From positions 10,621,501 to 10,685,500 of the forward strand of contig NC_135366.1 of the NCBI RefSeq assembly GCF_051622035.1: DNA of 64,000 nt, written 5' to 3'. The DNA is from Arctopsyche grandis. Its lineage: Eukaryota; Arthropoda; Insecta; Trichoptera; Hydropsychidae. Positions 46,905 to 59,249 of this stretch are shown here, piece by piece (within the stretch, counting starts at the first letter, position 1; each line of letters starts with the position of its first letter). The notes beneath the pieces are model-generated. The model saw only the letters and a list, made by a program, of their open reading frames with translations. It ran no database searches and was not told the origin of the DNA. The position numbers and the translations under genes are program-made.

Positions 46905-47545
46905 TGTAGCCCCAAAGTGGTTTAAAGCAAGTACATACCGGTATATTCATACATCGGTAGATCTTTGTTTCTTAATGTGTGTAGAAACACCCTCCCCCCC
47001 CCCCTCCACGATAAATGTGGAATTACACTTGTAGCCCCAAAGTGGCTTAAACCAAGTACGTACCGGTATATTCATACATCGGTAGATCTTTGTTTCTTAA
47101 TGTATGTAGAAACACCCTCCCCCCCTCCCTCCACAATAAATGTGGAATTACACTTGTAGCCCCAAAGTGGCTTAAACCAAGTACGTACCGGTATATTCAT
47201 ACATCGGTAGATCTATTTGTTTCTTAATGTGTGTAGAAACATCCTCCCCCCCCCCTCCACGATAAATGTGGAATTACACTTGTAGCCCCAAAGTGGCTTA
47301 AGCCAAGTACGTACCGGTATATTCATACATCGGTAGATCTCTTTGTTTCATAATGTGTGATGAAACAGTGGTGATTTAAAATAAATCACAAGACTTGTAG
47401 CCCCAAAGTGGATTAAATCAAGTACATACCGGTATATTCATACATCGGTAGATCTCTTTGTTTCATAATGTGTGATGAAACAGTGGTGATTTAAAATAAA
47501 TCACAAGACTTGTAGCCCCAAAGTGGTTTAAATCAAGCACCCACC
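46905..47545 (+). repeat. Tandem repeat in BEL leader (six units, 125 and 115 bp)
   Basis: Units start with tgtagccccaaagtgg at 46,905, 47,030, 47,155, 47,281, 47,396 and 47,511 (last partial). Each contains taccggtatattcatacatc and ggtagatct. The first three complete units end in a C-rich run (accctcccccccc) before ccacgataaatgtgg. The fourth and fifth lack it and carry gatgaaacagtggtgattt instead. Confidence 0.9.
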
Positions 47546-47732
47546 AATTTAGGGTTGTTATTTCTTCCAAAATATGTTGGATAGATTCTGGTGATAATAG
47601 TTAAAGTAGAATATTAAGATTCACGGTTAATCATTGAATATTATTACCTTATCTCTACGAATAGTTCAATTGACAGCTATAGTAGAGAATAACTGTATTT
47701 ATGAGACGAAATAGTGCAACTTTCTGAAACAA

Positions 47733-50700
47733 ATGTCAAGTGCTAAAAACGAGGAAATAGAAGCTTCGACTTCCCAGTCGCATAAAGGTCGAAATCCAAC
47801 TAGGGACGTAGAACCTATTAGAGACAGGTCAAGCTCTAGAATACATCAGACTCGAAGTCAGACTCAATCGATAGAAATATTAGCGAAGGAAAATAAAGTA
47901 GAAGTTATAATGACGTCAATAGAATTAAGGTATTCAGGCGCGGTACAAAGACTAAAAGGAAAAATAGATAAATCCTCCGAATTAGATGAAGGACAGTATC
48001 AAACCATTAAAGAAGCATACGATTATGTCCGAAAACTCCATTACGAGTATTTAGATAACCTTACAGACATATCGAAAGCGGCCAAAATAGACGAAGAGTA
48101 CGATGCAATTACAATAACAGTTAAAAATCTTAAAGCAGCATTAGATTGCCAATCCTTTCAAGATAGTAAACTAAAGGTAGAGCAAGCAACAATTAAATTT
48201 GCTAGAGATAAGTTACCGACGTTAACCATTCCCACATTTCAGGGAGATCCATCTGAATGGCAATCATTTCAACAAGCTTTTAAGAATATAATAGGAAACA
48301 AAACGGAATATTCGAATGTCACTAAATTACTATATTTGCATCAATCATTACTCGGTCCCGCTTTAGCAGCTGTATCAGGGTTAGATATTAGCTCAGACAA
48401 TTATGAAATAACGTGGAGTATTTTAGACAAGCAATACAATTTACCAAGACTTAATCTTAAAACTAGGATCAACTCACTTTGTGACTTAAAATTAATCACA
48501 AAGGAATCACATATCGAATTGAGAGATCTATTAAATAAGGTAACGGTGTGTATTAAAAACATTGAATCATTGGGTTACGCGAGAGAAAATTTAGATCCAT
48601 GGGTAACATGTTTAGTTCTAAGGAAATTACCATTTAGTTTATTAAAGGACTGGGAAACATCTCTGGTTGACAGAGAAATGCCACCGTACGAGAAGTTAGA
48701 AACGTTTCTGCAGAATAGATGTAACGTATTACAATCTACTGCATCTGTAATTACGGTGAAAGAATTCCCTCATAACCGTCAACGAATCAGGAGAACTCAT
48801 GTCGCGAACAAAAACCCATCAAGTAGAGTAAACTCATGTGCATTTTGTCGAAATAATCATTTCATAGGTAAATGCGATAAATTCAAAGCAAAATCCAGTT
48901 TGGAAAGAAATGAATTCGTTAAATCTAATAACATGTGTTTTAAATGTTTAAATTCATCGCATAAGATAACAAATTGCAGGTCTAACTTTAATTGCTTAAG
49001 GTGCAAACAAAACCATCATACTTTGTTGCATCAGGACGATACATTTAGTTCAAATAATACGGGAAGGAAGTCAATTAATGCTCATTCTACTCATTTCTCT
49101 CAAAGGGAGATAATTTTACCCACGGTACAAGTAGACATTATAACGTCCAATGGAACGGTCGTTAAGGGCCGCACATTATTAGATTCCGGCTCACAAGTCA
49201 ACTATGTTACCACATCTTTCGCTAAGAAGAATAACTTCAAATTAGAGAAAATCTCTCAAAAAATTGTAGGTATCGCTAATCAAGAAAGTAGCATTCGTCA
49301 CATCACCAAGGTGACCATAAGGTCTTCAACCACTAATTACTCAACCAAAGTGTTGTGTTTGGTATTACCAGAAATTACTGGCGAAATTCCAACTGTGAAA
49401 CTGGATCAACAGTTAATTTCAATACCAGCGGGAATCAAGTTATCAGATCCCCTTTGGAATAAACCGACGCCAATCGATTTATTGCTCGGCGCCGAGATTT
49501 GCGTTCATGCTATGAAAGCAGGAACCATCCAGTTAGGAAAAGGTATGCCTATCTTAAAGGATACCGAATTCGGATGGACAATAGTTGGTCCATATCCCGA
49601 AGTAAATAATGCTCCAGGGAAGAGCCACATAGGCTTAAGTCAATTAGACAGTCACATTCAAAACTTTTGGATGATAGACCAGGTTCCTATGGTAAAACAT
49701 CAATCTCTTGAGGAGAAAAGATGTGAGGAACATTTCCAAGCACACACATCACGAGATAAAAACGGTAGATTTTGTGTAGCTTTACCATATAAAAATTCCC
49801 CGGTAGTATTAGGAAGTTCATTGCACATTGCGGAGAAAAGACACAAAACTTTGGAAAGACGTTTTTTAGCCAATAATAATTTAAAAATGGAATACAATAA
49901 AGTTTTAGAAGAGTACATAAATTTAGGACATATGTCAGAGTGTGAACCTCCGGAGGCACATGAGGTTCATTGTTATTTACCTCATCACGTCGTGGTTAAG
50001 GAGTCTAGCCTTACCACTAAATATCGTGTAGTTTTTGATGCGTCCGCGAAGACAACGTCCAATATCTCACTAAATAATATTTTGATGGTGGGACCTAGTG
50101 TCCAATCAGATTGGTTAAATTTATTTTTATTAAAACTTATTGAACTCATTCCTCAGACAATCTTCAAAAAATGGAAGGATTGTCAATTATCCAATACAGT
50201 CATGAAACTTTATAAAATTCCTAGATTGATAATACTAAATAATGCCATTAATATACAGGCACACGGATTTTGTGACGCATCCGAGAAAGCTTATGGTGCT
50301 TGTATTTATGTAAAATGTACTGATCAATTGGGAAATTCCAAATGTCATCTTGTGTGTTCTCGTTCGAGAGTCGCTCCGCTCAGTTTTGTAACTATTCCGC
50401 GTTTAGAGCTGTGCTCCGCTATGTTATTATCAAAGTTAATGAAGTCAACAATAGACCAATTAACAATTCATATTAATGAAAAATATTATTGGACGGATTC
50501 AACCGTCGCATTGCATTGGATTAGGGGAGAGTCATGTAAATGGACTACCTTCGTTGCCAATCGAGTGGCCGAAATCCAATCAATATCTCAACCCATTGAG
50601 TGGTACCATGTCTCCTCTACAGACAATCCAGCAGATTTAATTTCTCGAGGGACTCAACCATCAGAATTAAATCATAATTCGTTATGGTGGGACGGCCCTA

Positions 50701-51179
50701 GTTGGTTGAAATTAGATGAATCACGATGGCCTCGAAGACCTCCTGAGATCACAATAGATCTTCCAGAGAGAAGGGTAGTCACTAACGCTACCCTTGTGAG
50801 GGAAAATAATTGGATAGATAAATATTCTCATCTTCCAAGACTCCTTCGAGTTTTATCATATGTTCGTCGGCCACTAAGGAATAAACAATTAAACGTTAAA
50901 GAAAATAACGAACCGTCCGCTTTAGAATTAAAAGATGCTTTAAATAATTTGATTAGGTTATCGCAAATGGAATCATTTCCATTGGAATATCATTTGCTGA
51001 GCAAGGGACATCCAATTCCCAGTAGCAGTAAATTAGCTAAATTGTCCCCTCTATTCCATGAGAATTTAATTTGTGTTGGAAGTAGACTTCCTCTGGGAAC
51101 AACTCTATCAACGTCACCCATTATCTTGTCAAATAAGCATAAACTTACACACATGATTGTCCGAGATGCACACTTATAA
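47733..51179 (+). pseudogene. gag-pol: BEL/Pao Gag-Pol, RT core deleted, ends at premature stop
   Basis: The polyprotein has 1148 codons from ATG 47,733. The Gag part includes the DUF1759-type region (LTIPTFQGDPSEWQSFQQAF near residue 160). Zinc knuckles start near residue 369 (CAFCRNNHFIGKC and CFKCLNSSHKITNC). The aspartic protease (LLDSGSQVNYV) lies near residue 484. RT begins normally (KYRVVFDASAKT, NNILMVGPSVQ, near residue 764-790) but then jumps to the region just before RNase H (LYKIPRLI, GFCDASEKAYGACIY near residue 845). The palm with its YxDD motif, roughly 300 residues by comparison with family members, is missing. RNase H continues (YYWTDSTVALHWI near 918). The frame ends at a TAA (51,177-51,179) in the middle of the integrase zinc region. 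Confidence 0.9.
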
Positions 51180-52355
51180 TATATTCACTTGGGTACTCAA
51201 GCCTTACTGTCGTTATTGCGGCAGACCTATTGGCCATTGGCCGGACATAATACTGTCAAAGGAGTGGTGCGTTCATGTGTCATTTGTTTCAGAAATAAAC
51301 CACTGTCACACAATAGATTAATGGGATTACTCCCGCTTGAACGTACCACTGCGAATTTTCCTTTCGGTCATGTGGGGATAGACTTCGCAGGACCTTTTCC
51401 TGTGAAGACTGGTTGCAATAAGAATTCTAAGATAATTAAGGGTTACGTTTGTGTCTTTGTGTGTTTTTCCAGTAAGGCAGTTCACTTGGAACTTGTCGGA
51501 GACTTAACGAGTTCAAATTTCTTAAATTGTTTAAGAAGATTCGTAGCCAGACGTGGCAGGCCCAATACGATATATTCCGACAATGCTACTAATTTTGTCG
51601 GTGCAAGTCGTGAACTCGTTAATTTAGTAAAATTAATTTACGAATGTCCTCATGAGGAGAAGCTACTACGGTATGTAGCCTCCGAAGGGATTCGTTGGAA
51701 GTTTAACCCGCCAAGGGCGCCTCACATGGGAGGGCTGTGGGAAGCAGCGGTTAAATCCACGAAAATTCATTTAAACAAGGTGTTAAAGGCCACCACCTTA
51801 AATTTCGAATCATTTTGTACGGTATTGACTCAAATAGAAGCTTGCATGAATTCCCGTCCTCTTAGTCCCTTGTCATCGGATCCACTAGACCTTTTACCCC
51901 TCACACCTGGACATTTCTTAATTGGCAGATCCTTACTCGCTCTTCCAATGGAGGTTAAATATAACACTAATGTCCATGCCAATCTGCTTCAGATACAATT
52001 GACCACAGCAGCATTTTGGAAACGTTGGTCGGCGGAATATTTACATTCTTTGCAGTTACGACACAAATGGAAGAAGGACTCGAGCAACAATCTGAGTGTG
52101 GGTCAAATGGTCCTGTTAAAGGAGGAACACATGCTGCCAACCCGATGGGTCTTGGGTCGAGTCACTAAATTGTATCCCGGATCAGATGGCAGAGTTCGAG
52201 TCGTCGACGTCTTTACTGCCAGCGGAGAGTTTCGTCGGTCCAGTCATCTAGTGGCGCCATTGCCGATTCTACCACAAGGACCACTTGACAGGAAGGAAGA
52301 TCAGCAAGATGGAGGAGAAACAGCAGCTTCAATTCCGTCAACTTCGGTAGCTTAG
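51180..52355 (+). pseudogene. pol: BEL/Pao integrase part of Pol (downstream of the stop)
   Basis: This is in the same frame as the preceding ORF, separated only by the TAA. The zinc-binding region (HLGTQALLSLLRQTYWPLAGH, then CVICFRNK) and the DDE core (GIDFAGPFPVK, YSDNATNFVGA, HMGGLWEAAVKS) are visible. It is followed by the DUF5641-type C-terminus (FWKRWSAEYLHSLQLRHKW, then LPTRWVLGRVTKLYPG). It would integrate element DNA. It probably has no own start; the TTG at 51,189 is not a credible one. The sequence looks otherwise intact. Confidence 0.9.
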
Positions 52356-53389
52356 TTTAACCCGAAGACACTACCCCCAACGCATATTACTTATTAGATG
52401 TAATCATGAGTTTAAATCATTCAATGTTAATAGTAGTACTCCGTAATTCACTTTAATTGTGTTGTGTGTATAATTTAAGCTATTTTCATTTTAACATTCG
52501 GCAGTATATATCTCCGAATTTAATCTAATCATTTTGTCTTTATAATATAAGACTTGTCTCATGTCATCACTCGGAAGGATATCCGAGTTTAAAATAAATT
52601 GTTCAAATTTGACAGTTAAAATTATATTCATGATTTGTTAATGTTAGTCTCCAAGCCAAACTTAATGGAGCATCTTAAATTATTTCATGTCTACTTAATT
52701 ATAACCTGCCGGGAGTCATCCGCAGGTCTTCTGTTTCTTGTTATGAAAACATAAGTTAACTCTTACTGTTTATAGTATCTATGTGAATCATAGAATAAGT
52801 AAATATTATAATACTGAACATTTCGATGTTTAACGTAGAGACATCTATAATCATAGTTCGCCTTCATTTCCTGCTTGTAGGAATGAATGAATGACTTTCC
52901 AATTTACTTTTAATTTAGCAATGTTTGTGTTACTTGTTGATGAAATCAAGTTAACTTAGGAGCATTACACTCACTAATCAAGTTTAGTTGATCGGTAATA
53001 GCTGATCTGTATTGACAACTGTAATAGTGTCAACATTGTATTGTCTAAGTTAACCTCAAGATGAGGAATGCTTAAGTTTTAAACTATATACAGTCCACTC
53101 TCTCTTTTTTAAAGTAACCTTATCTTGTAATGCTTATTCACAGCTTCAAAGGAGATTTCAAAAATTTTAATGTAAATAGAAACAACATTCACCAGAGGTA
53201 TACCTATAAGTTGAAATATTACTGAACCAATAAATTGATTTTATCCTCACACTGGATGAGGCGAAGGTTTCATTATTCAACCTCTATTTAATTAATTTAA
53301 GAGCTATGAGTTATTGTAAACGACTCGTCAGTAATGCTGTAACTCTGTAGAATAACTGTATTGTTCAACAGTTTTCCTATGTGGGACTA
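52356..53389 (+). other. BEL 3' non-coding region
   Basis: About 1 kb without an ORF of note; no env-like gene. The short purine-rich stretch before the 3' LTR (tgtgggacta) is a weak polypurine tract. Confidence 0.6.
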
Positions 53390-53619
53390 TGTTCCGACTT
53401 TTATAATGACGTATGGCAAACAGTCTTATTAACTGATTGTCGATTGGCATTATTGACGAGTTGGCAGTAGTGTCGACCCAAGCGGAAGAACGCTACGGTC
53501 GGTGAGTCATCGAGTAGACGGCGTACGGACAGCTTGTGTTCCGTACGCTCCGCTGGCCCACCACGTGCAAATTTTACATTTCAATAAACTACATCAAACC
53601 ATTATCGAAGTCTTTTCCA
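53390..53619 (+). repeat. 3' LTR of the BEL/Pao element
   Basis: 230 bp, beginning TGTTCCGACTT and ending TTTTCCA, followed by TGCAT. Confidence 0.92.
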
Positions 53620-53624
53620 TGCAT

Positions 53625-53900
53625 TATGCAAATTTGAGATGCCAATAGCTCGAATTTGTGAGAAACTTAAGGGGAGGAATCTGTTTTATTAGATCTTTCG
53701 CAAAAATTAAGCTGGAAAAATTAGAAAACTCTAATAGGAGACGTTCGATGTGTGTTTTTAACAACTACAACATCTCCCTAGCAGCGCATTTAGCCGAGAC
53801 TAAATCCACGACTTCTCTAATGGTGCTCTACCAGTGCACTACGTTGTGATAATATATGGTAAGAACAGACTCAAAAGGGCGGCACGGGACACGTTCGCTC
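53625..53900. other. Unique flank of the BEL insertion
   Basis: No gene is recognised. The 63-codon ORF at 53,658-53,849 has no domain. Confidence 0.35.
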
Positions 53901-54540
53901 TTCCAGCTGTGATGGGCGTATGTATGTCATTATTAATTCGCACGATCTTATTATTTTGACAAGTTTCTCCGAAATTTATTAAAATATGGGAATCACCGCT
54001 ATCGATCACTGTCAAACTTTAGTCAAAACAAGGATAAAATATTACCGAAAACACTCTAAGGGGTAAGTTTTGCTAATGATTTCGACGGTATAGATCAAGC
54101 ATACTAGCGTATTTTGCATTTACAAAATTTTCTAAAAAAACACGTGCCGTGTCTGCGCCGTTTTGGTGTTGTGGTGTTGTCGTCGCTCAAGCATTTATGG
54201 TCATATTATATCGAAAGCGTGTGCAGATTCCCATTAGTTTTGTAGCGTTTAGTAAAAGATGACTAAAACTGGAAACACAATGAATCGTACGCCATGCACG
54301 TGCTCGCGGTTTCCAGTTGGGAAGGGCGTATCTTCAAGTCATTATTAATTCGTATAATCTTATGTATTATTTCAACAAGTTCCTCCTACATTTCTTCAAT
54401 CTGGGAATCACTGTTAAACAAGGATAAAATAACACTGAAAACGCTCTATTGGGTGATTTTTGACATGGGCGCCATGGCATAAATCAGGCGTACTAGCGTT
54501 TTTTACATGTGCAAAACTATCTAAAACACGGGCCGCGTAC
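53901..54540. repeat. Diverged direct duplication, ~240-bp units
   Basis: Copy 1 (53,901-54,152) and copy 2 (54,311-54,540) share ttccagytg, gggcgtat, tcattattaattcg, atctta, gggaatcac, acaaggataaaat, gaaaac[a/g]ctct, catactagcg/cgtactagcg and cacg[t/g]gccg[t/c]gt in the same order. A 160-bp spacer separates them. Neither codes for a recognised protein. They may be copies of an unclassified repeat. Confidence 0.65.
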
Positions 54541-54544
54541 TTCT

Positions 54545-55945
54545 CTGTGTCTCTGTCCGCACCTCGAGTCACATATTTATGAAAGCAAAGTTAATCATCC
54601 GGTGTATTAGAAGATTATTCATTACTAAATCATATTCTTTTGAATTTTCTATTGAAACAAAGGCGTCGTAGAAAACTACAGTAGCTCTGTTTGGGCACAA
54701 TCGTTTTTGTTGGTCGCCAACGAGTACAGGAGGAAAAATTCCTTTCTACACCAGCATGTTTGTTAACAAGGCCATATTGATCCACAGGGACTCTGAATAT
54801 TATCCTTTCGGAGGGAGAAACCGTGAAAAATTCAGCTTCCAAAGTACAAAAGGGGGGTCGCGTCCCAAAGCTCTGCTCATATTTAGCAAGTGAATTTATT
54901 TTTCATGGGAATCGTAACCGACCCCCGCGCCAAATACCAGCGTATGCAAACACAGGATATGAATAGACCATTGAAAATTTTAATCTGCATAGATTTTTGC
55001 CCGCCAATTTCAACCGACGGACACGGGGAGGATATTTGCACATAATGCAAGCGCGAAACGAAAACATTTGCCACGTCAGTCTGATGCACCGGGCATGTCA
55101 GAGGATACGTCGTGTATGCAGCGGAGTGCAAATAAACTATCCACGGTTTAAATACCAGAATACACTACCACAAAGTGAACTGTTTTATGTATACATATAT
55201 AGAAACTGCAAACCGATGCACTGCTCTGTGCATTGTCCGCGTTGTTTCGATTAATTTTAGAATTCCAAATTTAGCCATAGCACTCGTGTATGTGTATGGA
55301 AATTATCAGAAATTATTACCACCGTTACCAAGAAACGGTTTGACTCGCGGGTTTAATATTATATGTTTTAAATTTAACCGAATAAATATTATATGCACAT
55401 ACATATATGGATTAGTATGTATGTGAGTTTAATTTTGAAACGTTATACGAAACGACGAGCCGAGACGACGACGCTGGTAAGGACGACAATTCAATAATAA
55501 CTTTCATACAAAGTTGTACATAGTTGAAATATAAATACAAGTACATATTATATGAACACTTTTGGTAAGTGTAAGTTTGTTTAAAGACCCGAGTACACTT
55601 TATGTTTACAGACTGTAAACTGGAGTTGTCATAAAATAATAAAAAAAATTGCGAAATATAAAATATGGTTCAAGGAGTGATGAAACTTTTGTGGTTTAAA
55701 TGTATTTTATTTTATAATTAGAACTGAGACGTATAAATATGCATGAACGGTTACGTATCCCGAGGCGCTATATCGCTATACCCTGTACCCAAAGTACGAC
55801 AGCCAGTTCTTTATTATAATTCAGTCAATCCGGTGAGAACATCAGACAATTCAGTACAGTGCGAACTATTGCTTTTTTTTATATTTCCCCACGGTGTCAT
55901 TACGCGTTACCCTTAGACGACATCTATGATATTAAAATTTAACAT
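54545..55945. other. Intergenic DNA
   Basis: Short ORFs on both strands at 54,630-55,430 have no recognised domains. A GC-rich phrase with a donor-like site (gacgctg|gtaagg) is near 55,470-55,480. Confidence 0.35.
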
Positions 55946-55949
55946 ATAT

Positions 55950-56210
55950 AAATTTTATAAATTATAAATTTTAAATCATATTAAAATAGTGGTGGCATAG
56001 TAGGTAGAAAGATTTTTTTCCAATTTATGGAGGAACCGTTTCAATAATGAAATCAGATAAATTGGCAAACTCTGATATTAAACGATAGACTTCGAGTCAC
56101 AAATAGCAGCAGCACTACAAATTGTACTCAAAATAAATTCTTATCAATCGGTCAACCCACGGGATTGAACCCTTCATCGTTCCAATATTAAGTTCGACTT
56201 TCAAAATCAA
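55950..56210 (-). mobile_element. tRNA-derived SINE, family A (reverse copy)
   Basis: On the reverse strand a B-box-like gggttcaatcccgtgggt is followed by gtgactcgaagtctatcg, tatcagagtttgccaattta and atgccaccactattttaata, in the same order as the forward copy at 4981-5250. The head is partly degraded. Confidence 0.7.
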
Positions 56211-56214
56211 GTAA

Positions 56215-58785
56215 AAAATGTTTTTCAAATTTACTAAAGATAGCGAAAAGTGTAACTTCTGAAAAATTCTGTGTTAAAATAATCTCTTTCATTATAACTT
56301 ACATATATGTATGTACGTATATATGTATATTAGAACTTTGAAATTTTAAATAAATAAAAATAAAGAAGTATTGATCGGGATCGGGAACGTGACAGTACAT
56401 ACATATACATACATATGTATGTACTTACATATGTGTATTTACTGAAATTCTATTTGCGCTGGTTCGAATGAAGCTGTCGTAAAATATTGAACAGCTTATA
56501 AAATATGATGATTCAATTCAAATTGCAGATATTGCATATTAAAACGACGCTTTTTACATATATAATATGAACATCAAAAGATGCATAATTAATAGAGAAA
56601 AACGAGGGAACAATTGTGAAATGACTAACAAATTCAATTTATTAATTAATAATTCAACATATTTTTTTCTATTTGTAATTTATTATTAGCCATTAAAAGA
56701 ACCATTGTATGATGTATGTATTAGTTCCAAGATATAAAAAAACACAAACTATTTATATAAATAATTTTTTAATGAATTAATCGAAAATAATCCATTCTAA
56801 GATCCATCACACACATACTTACATATGTATGTACATACATACATAAACTAAAAAAAAATATTCAATGCATGCTTAATCCTTTTAACAACAATTTAGATAT
56901 AAAATATTACTATGGAACATAATATGTTACATACCAATTAGAAATAAAAAAGTTTCAGACTAATCCGTTGAGTGGTTTAAGAGATAATTTAATTCAAAAA
57001 TTAAAAAAGAGGAGACCTACATATACATATGTATGTATGTAAGGGCAAGTACCACTTCTGGTCAACCTAAATATTAAAAAATTACGCCGTAATGATAAGT
57101 ATTTCAGTAGCCGATACGAAATTTCAGTTTGATAGGATTATTAACGGTATTTGAATTATCTCCGAAATACACAGACACTCATACTAACACACAATGAATA
57201 AGTGATCGATTTTTAGTTCAAAGATCGATTCTTAGTTCAAATCAGATCAAATCAAAACCTCAAGGTTGAATTTTCGAATGATCACAAAGCTTCATCCATT
57301 GCTACTACGCACATATGTACATACATAGAAAGTAATAAAAATGGCGGGAAATAATAAATGTCACAAAAATAACCGGATCCATTTTAAACCTGACACAAAG
57401 AATTTGTTTAAAATTATAATGATTTTAAAATAAAATTCGAACGAAACCTTTACGAATGCATTAAAATGAACGAATGCATTAAAAATTCACAATATATTTA
57501 ATCCGTTACACGGTTTTATAAGTGTATGATGCACTGTGACCTGAATTCAGATAGCTCTGCGGTAAAATACATACATACATATGTATATACATTTGGGATT
57601 TATTACCATCCAAATTACACTTACTGAAATGGATCAATAGCGTTCGATCATTATACAGATTCAATAAGCCGACGGCATACAATACGGCTTAGTATTCAAC
57701 GAGAATACATATGTACATGCAAACATATATGTACATATATATTAAACAGATGCATTCATAGGTAACGAGCTCGCAGGGAAATTTCGAGAGCACTGCGAAT
57801 ACACGTGGATACGTCACGGCTTTCATCGTTCTCATTATTTTATTTCTTCATACCTCCCGATTGCAGCTAGGAGCCCAAGTTGCGATGGCTTTGAAGCGAA
57901 ATTCACGGTTAATAATCCGTCGTTGATTGCGAGCAAAAATCATTTTTGAAAATGCCAAAGAGAGCCAGTTGTATACGTGCACACGTCAGAGATTTCGCCC
58001 CGCGGAAAATTCAGTTTTTCCCCGACTGAATAATTAACGCGGTGCAACGTTTCCCGTTCGGGCGAGCTCACCTCGTTGACGGAAGATTTTTCTAGTGCAC
58101 ATTGTGTGAGCTTTTCGTGTGTGCATCGTCCTTCACAAAGCTTCACTAAAAGCTCGCTTCGTAAGACTAATGTCAATATTTGATAGAGGACGAGTGTACC
58201 TATATAAAGCACTGGCACACGTAACTCTCAGTGAAATTTCACGGTGTCAAATTGCTTTATTCCCTTTCTGCACGTTTGTTTTATTTTTATATTTTTTCTC
58301 GTCGAAAGATTTCTCATAAGAATTGTTCGGGTAAAAAAAGATAAAATAATTGAATTTTCGCCGATAGGAATCGCCCCCTGGGCGTTTCTAGAATTATAAA
58401 CATCAAAGGGTGTGATTATATCGACATGAAAATCTATGTATGTGTACCCAACACATATATGTACATGTGTTTACATACATACTAATATATTATACTTAAT
58501 TTCACATTTTAAAAATCCTATAAAATTTTCGTTTGCTTTATATGAAATATTAATAAGTTTGTTAGATTTCACTGTGAAAGTTTATTTTATTTACGTATTA
58601 AATCCGTTAATGATTCCACAGTGCCCGCTTTGTTCAAGAACCAAGCCCGTTTGTGAAATTCAAAATTGGTTCTATTAAATATTCGGAATATTAAAATTGA
58701 AACAGACAAAAACGGATAGCTTTGGTTTAGGCAAAAAAACCGTTTTTTGGTATAAATCTTGGTTTGATGTCAATTTTATAATGTA
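56215..58785. other. Intergenic AT-rich DNA
   Basis: No gene is recognised. Dense ACATATGTATGTACATACAT-type runs occur at 56,300-56,330, 56,395-56,430, 56,815-56,845, 57,015-57,040, 57,305-57,330, 57,565-57,590 and 57,705-57,740. The segment 57,770-58,220 is more GC-balanced but contains only short ORFs. Confidence 0.4.
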
Positions 58786-58830
58786 CTAGTGTTTTTACCC
58801 GGCTTCGCTCGGTATTTGTAATATAAACCG
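58786..58830 (-). mobile_element. Helitron 3' terminus (reverse strand)
   Basis: The complement reads ccgagcgaagccggg (a short stem with GAA loop), then taaaaaca and CTAG (58,786-58,789), then T. Hairpin plus CTAG plus T is the Helitron 3' signature. The element should extend to higher coordinates, where a second, forward Helitron-like end lies at about 59,935. Confidence 0.55.
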
Positions 58831-59249
58831 CTAAACATGGCCAATCTAATAGTAAAAATTTTATGAAATTTATTTGAATAGTTTTATTTTATTTAAATTT
58901 ATTTGAATATTCATTTATTTTTTTTATTAAATTGACTGTCACGAACAAACAAACATATATAGTAAGTCTCTTTCCAAATTATATGAATACCAGAATCCGG
59001 CGCCTTGCCCCCGGGGACTTCGAATCCTTTGAATAAAAAAAAATCGAATCGGCGCTTTTGAATCGAAAAAAAAATCGAATGTGTTGTCTACGAACCAACC
59101 AACCAAGGTTACATATAGTCTCTTTCGAAATTATATATTAGATTATTATATAAGTGTAAGTAAAATCGACAAAATTTCAAATAATAATAGTAGTATCGCC
59201 ATATCTACATATATAGGTAAATGTACATATATAAAAGCGGGTCTACCTC

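Larger units (their letters stand above)
46125..53624 (+). mobile_element. BEL/Pao LTR retrotransposon, defective, with TGCAT target duplication
   Basis: Five-base duplications TGCAT at 46,125-46,129 and 53,620-53,624 flank LTRs of 234 and 230 bp. Inside are a long leader, a fused gag-pol frame with BEL/Pao-type Gag, protease, RNase H and integrase, and a ~1-kb 3' non-coding part. The LTRs differ by three substitutions and two small indels, so this copy is older than the neighbouring Gypsy element. An internal deletion removed the RT core. Confidence 0.93.
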
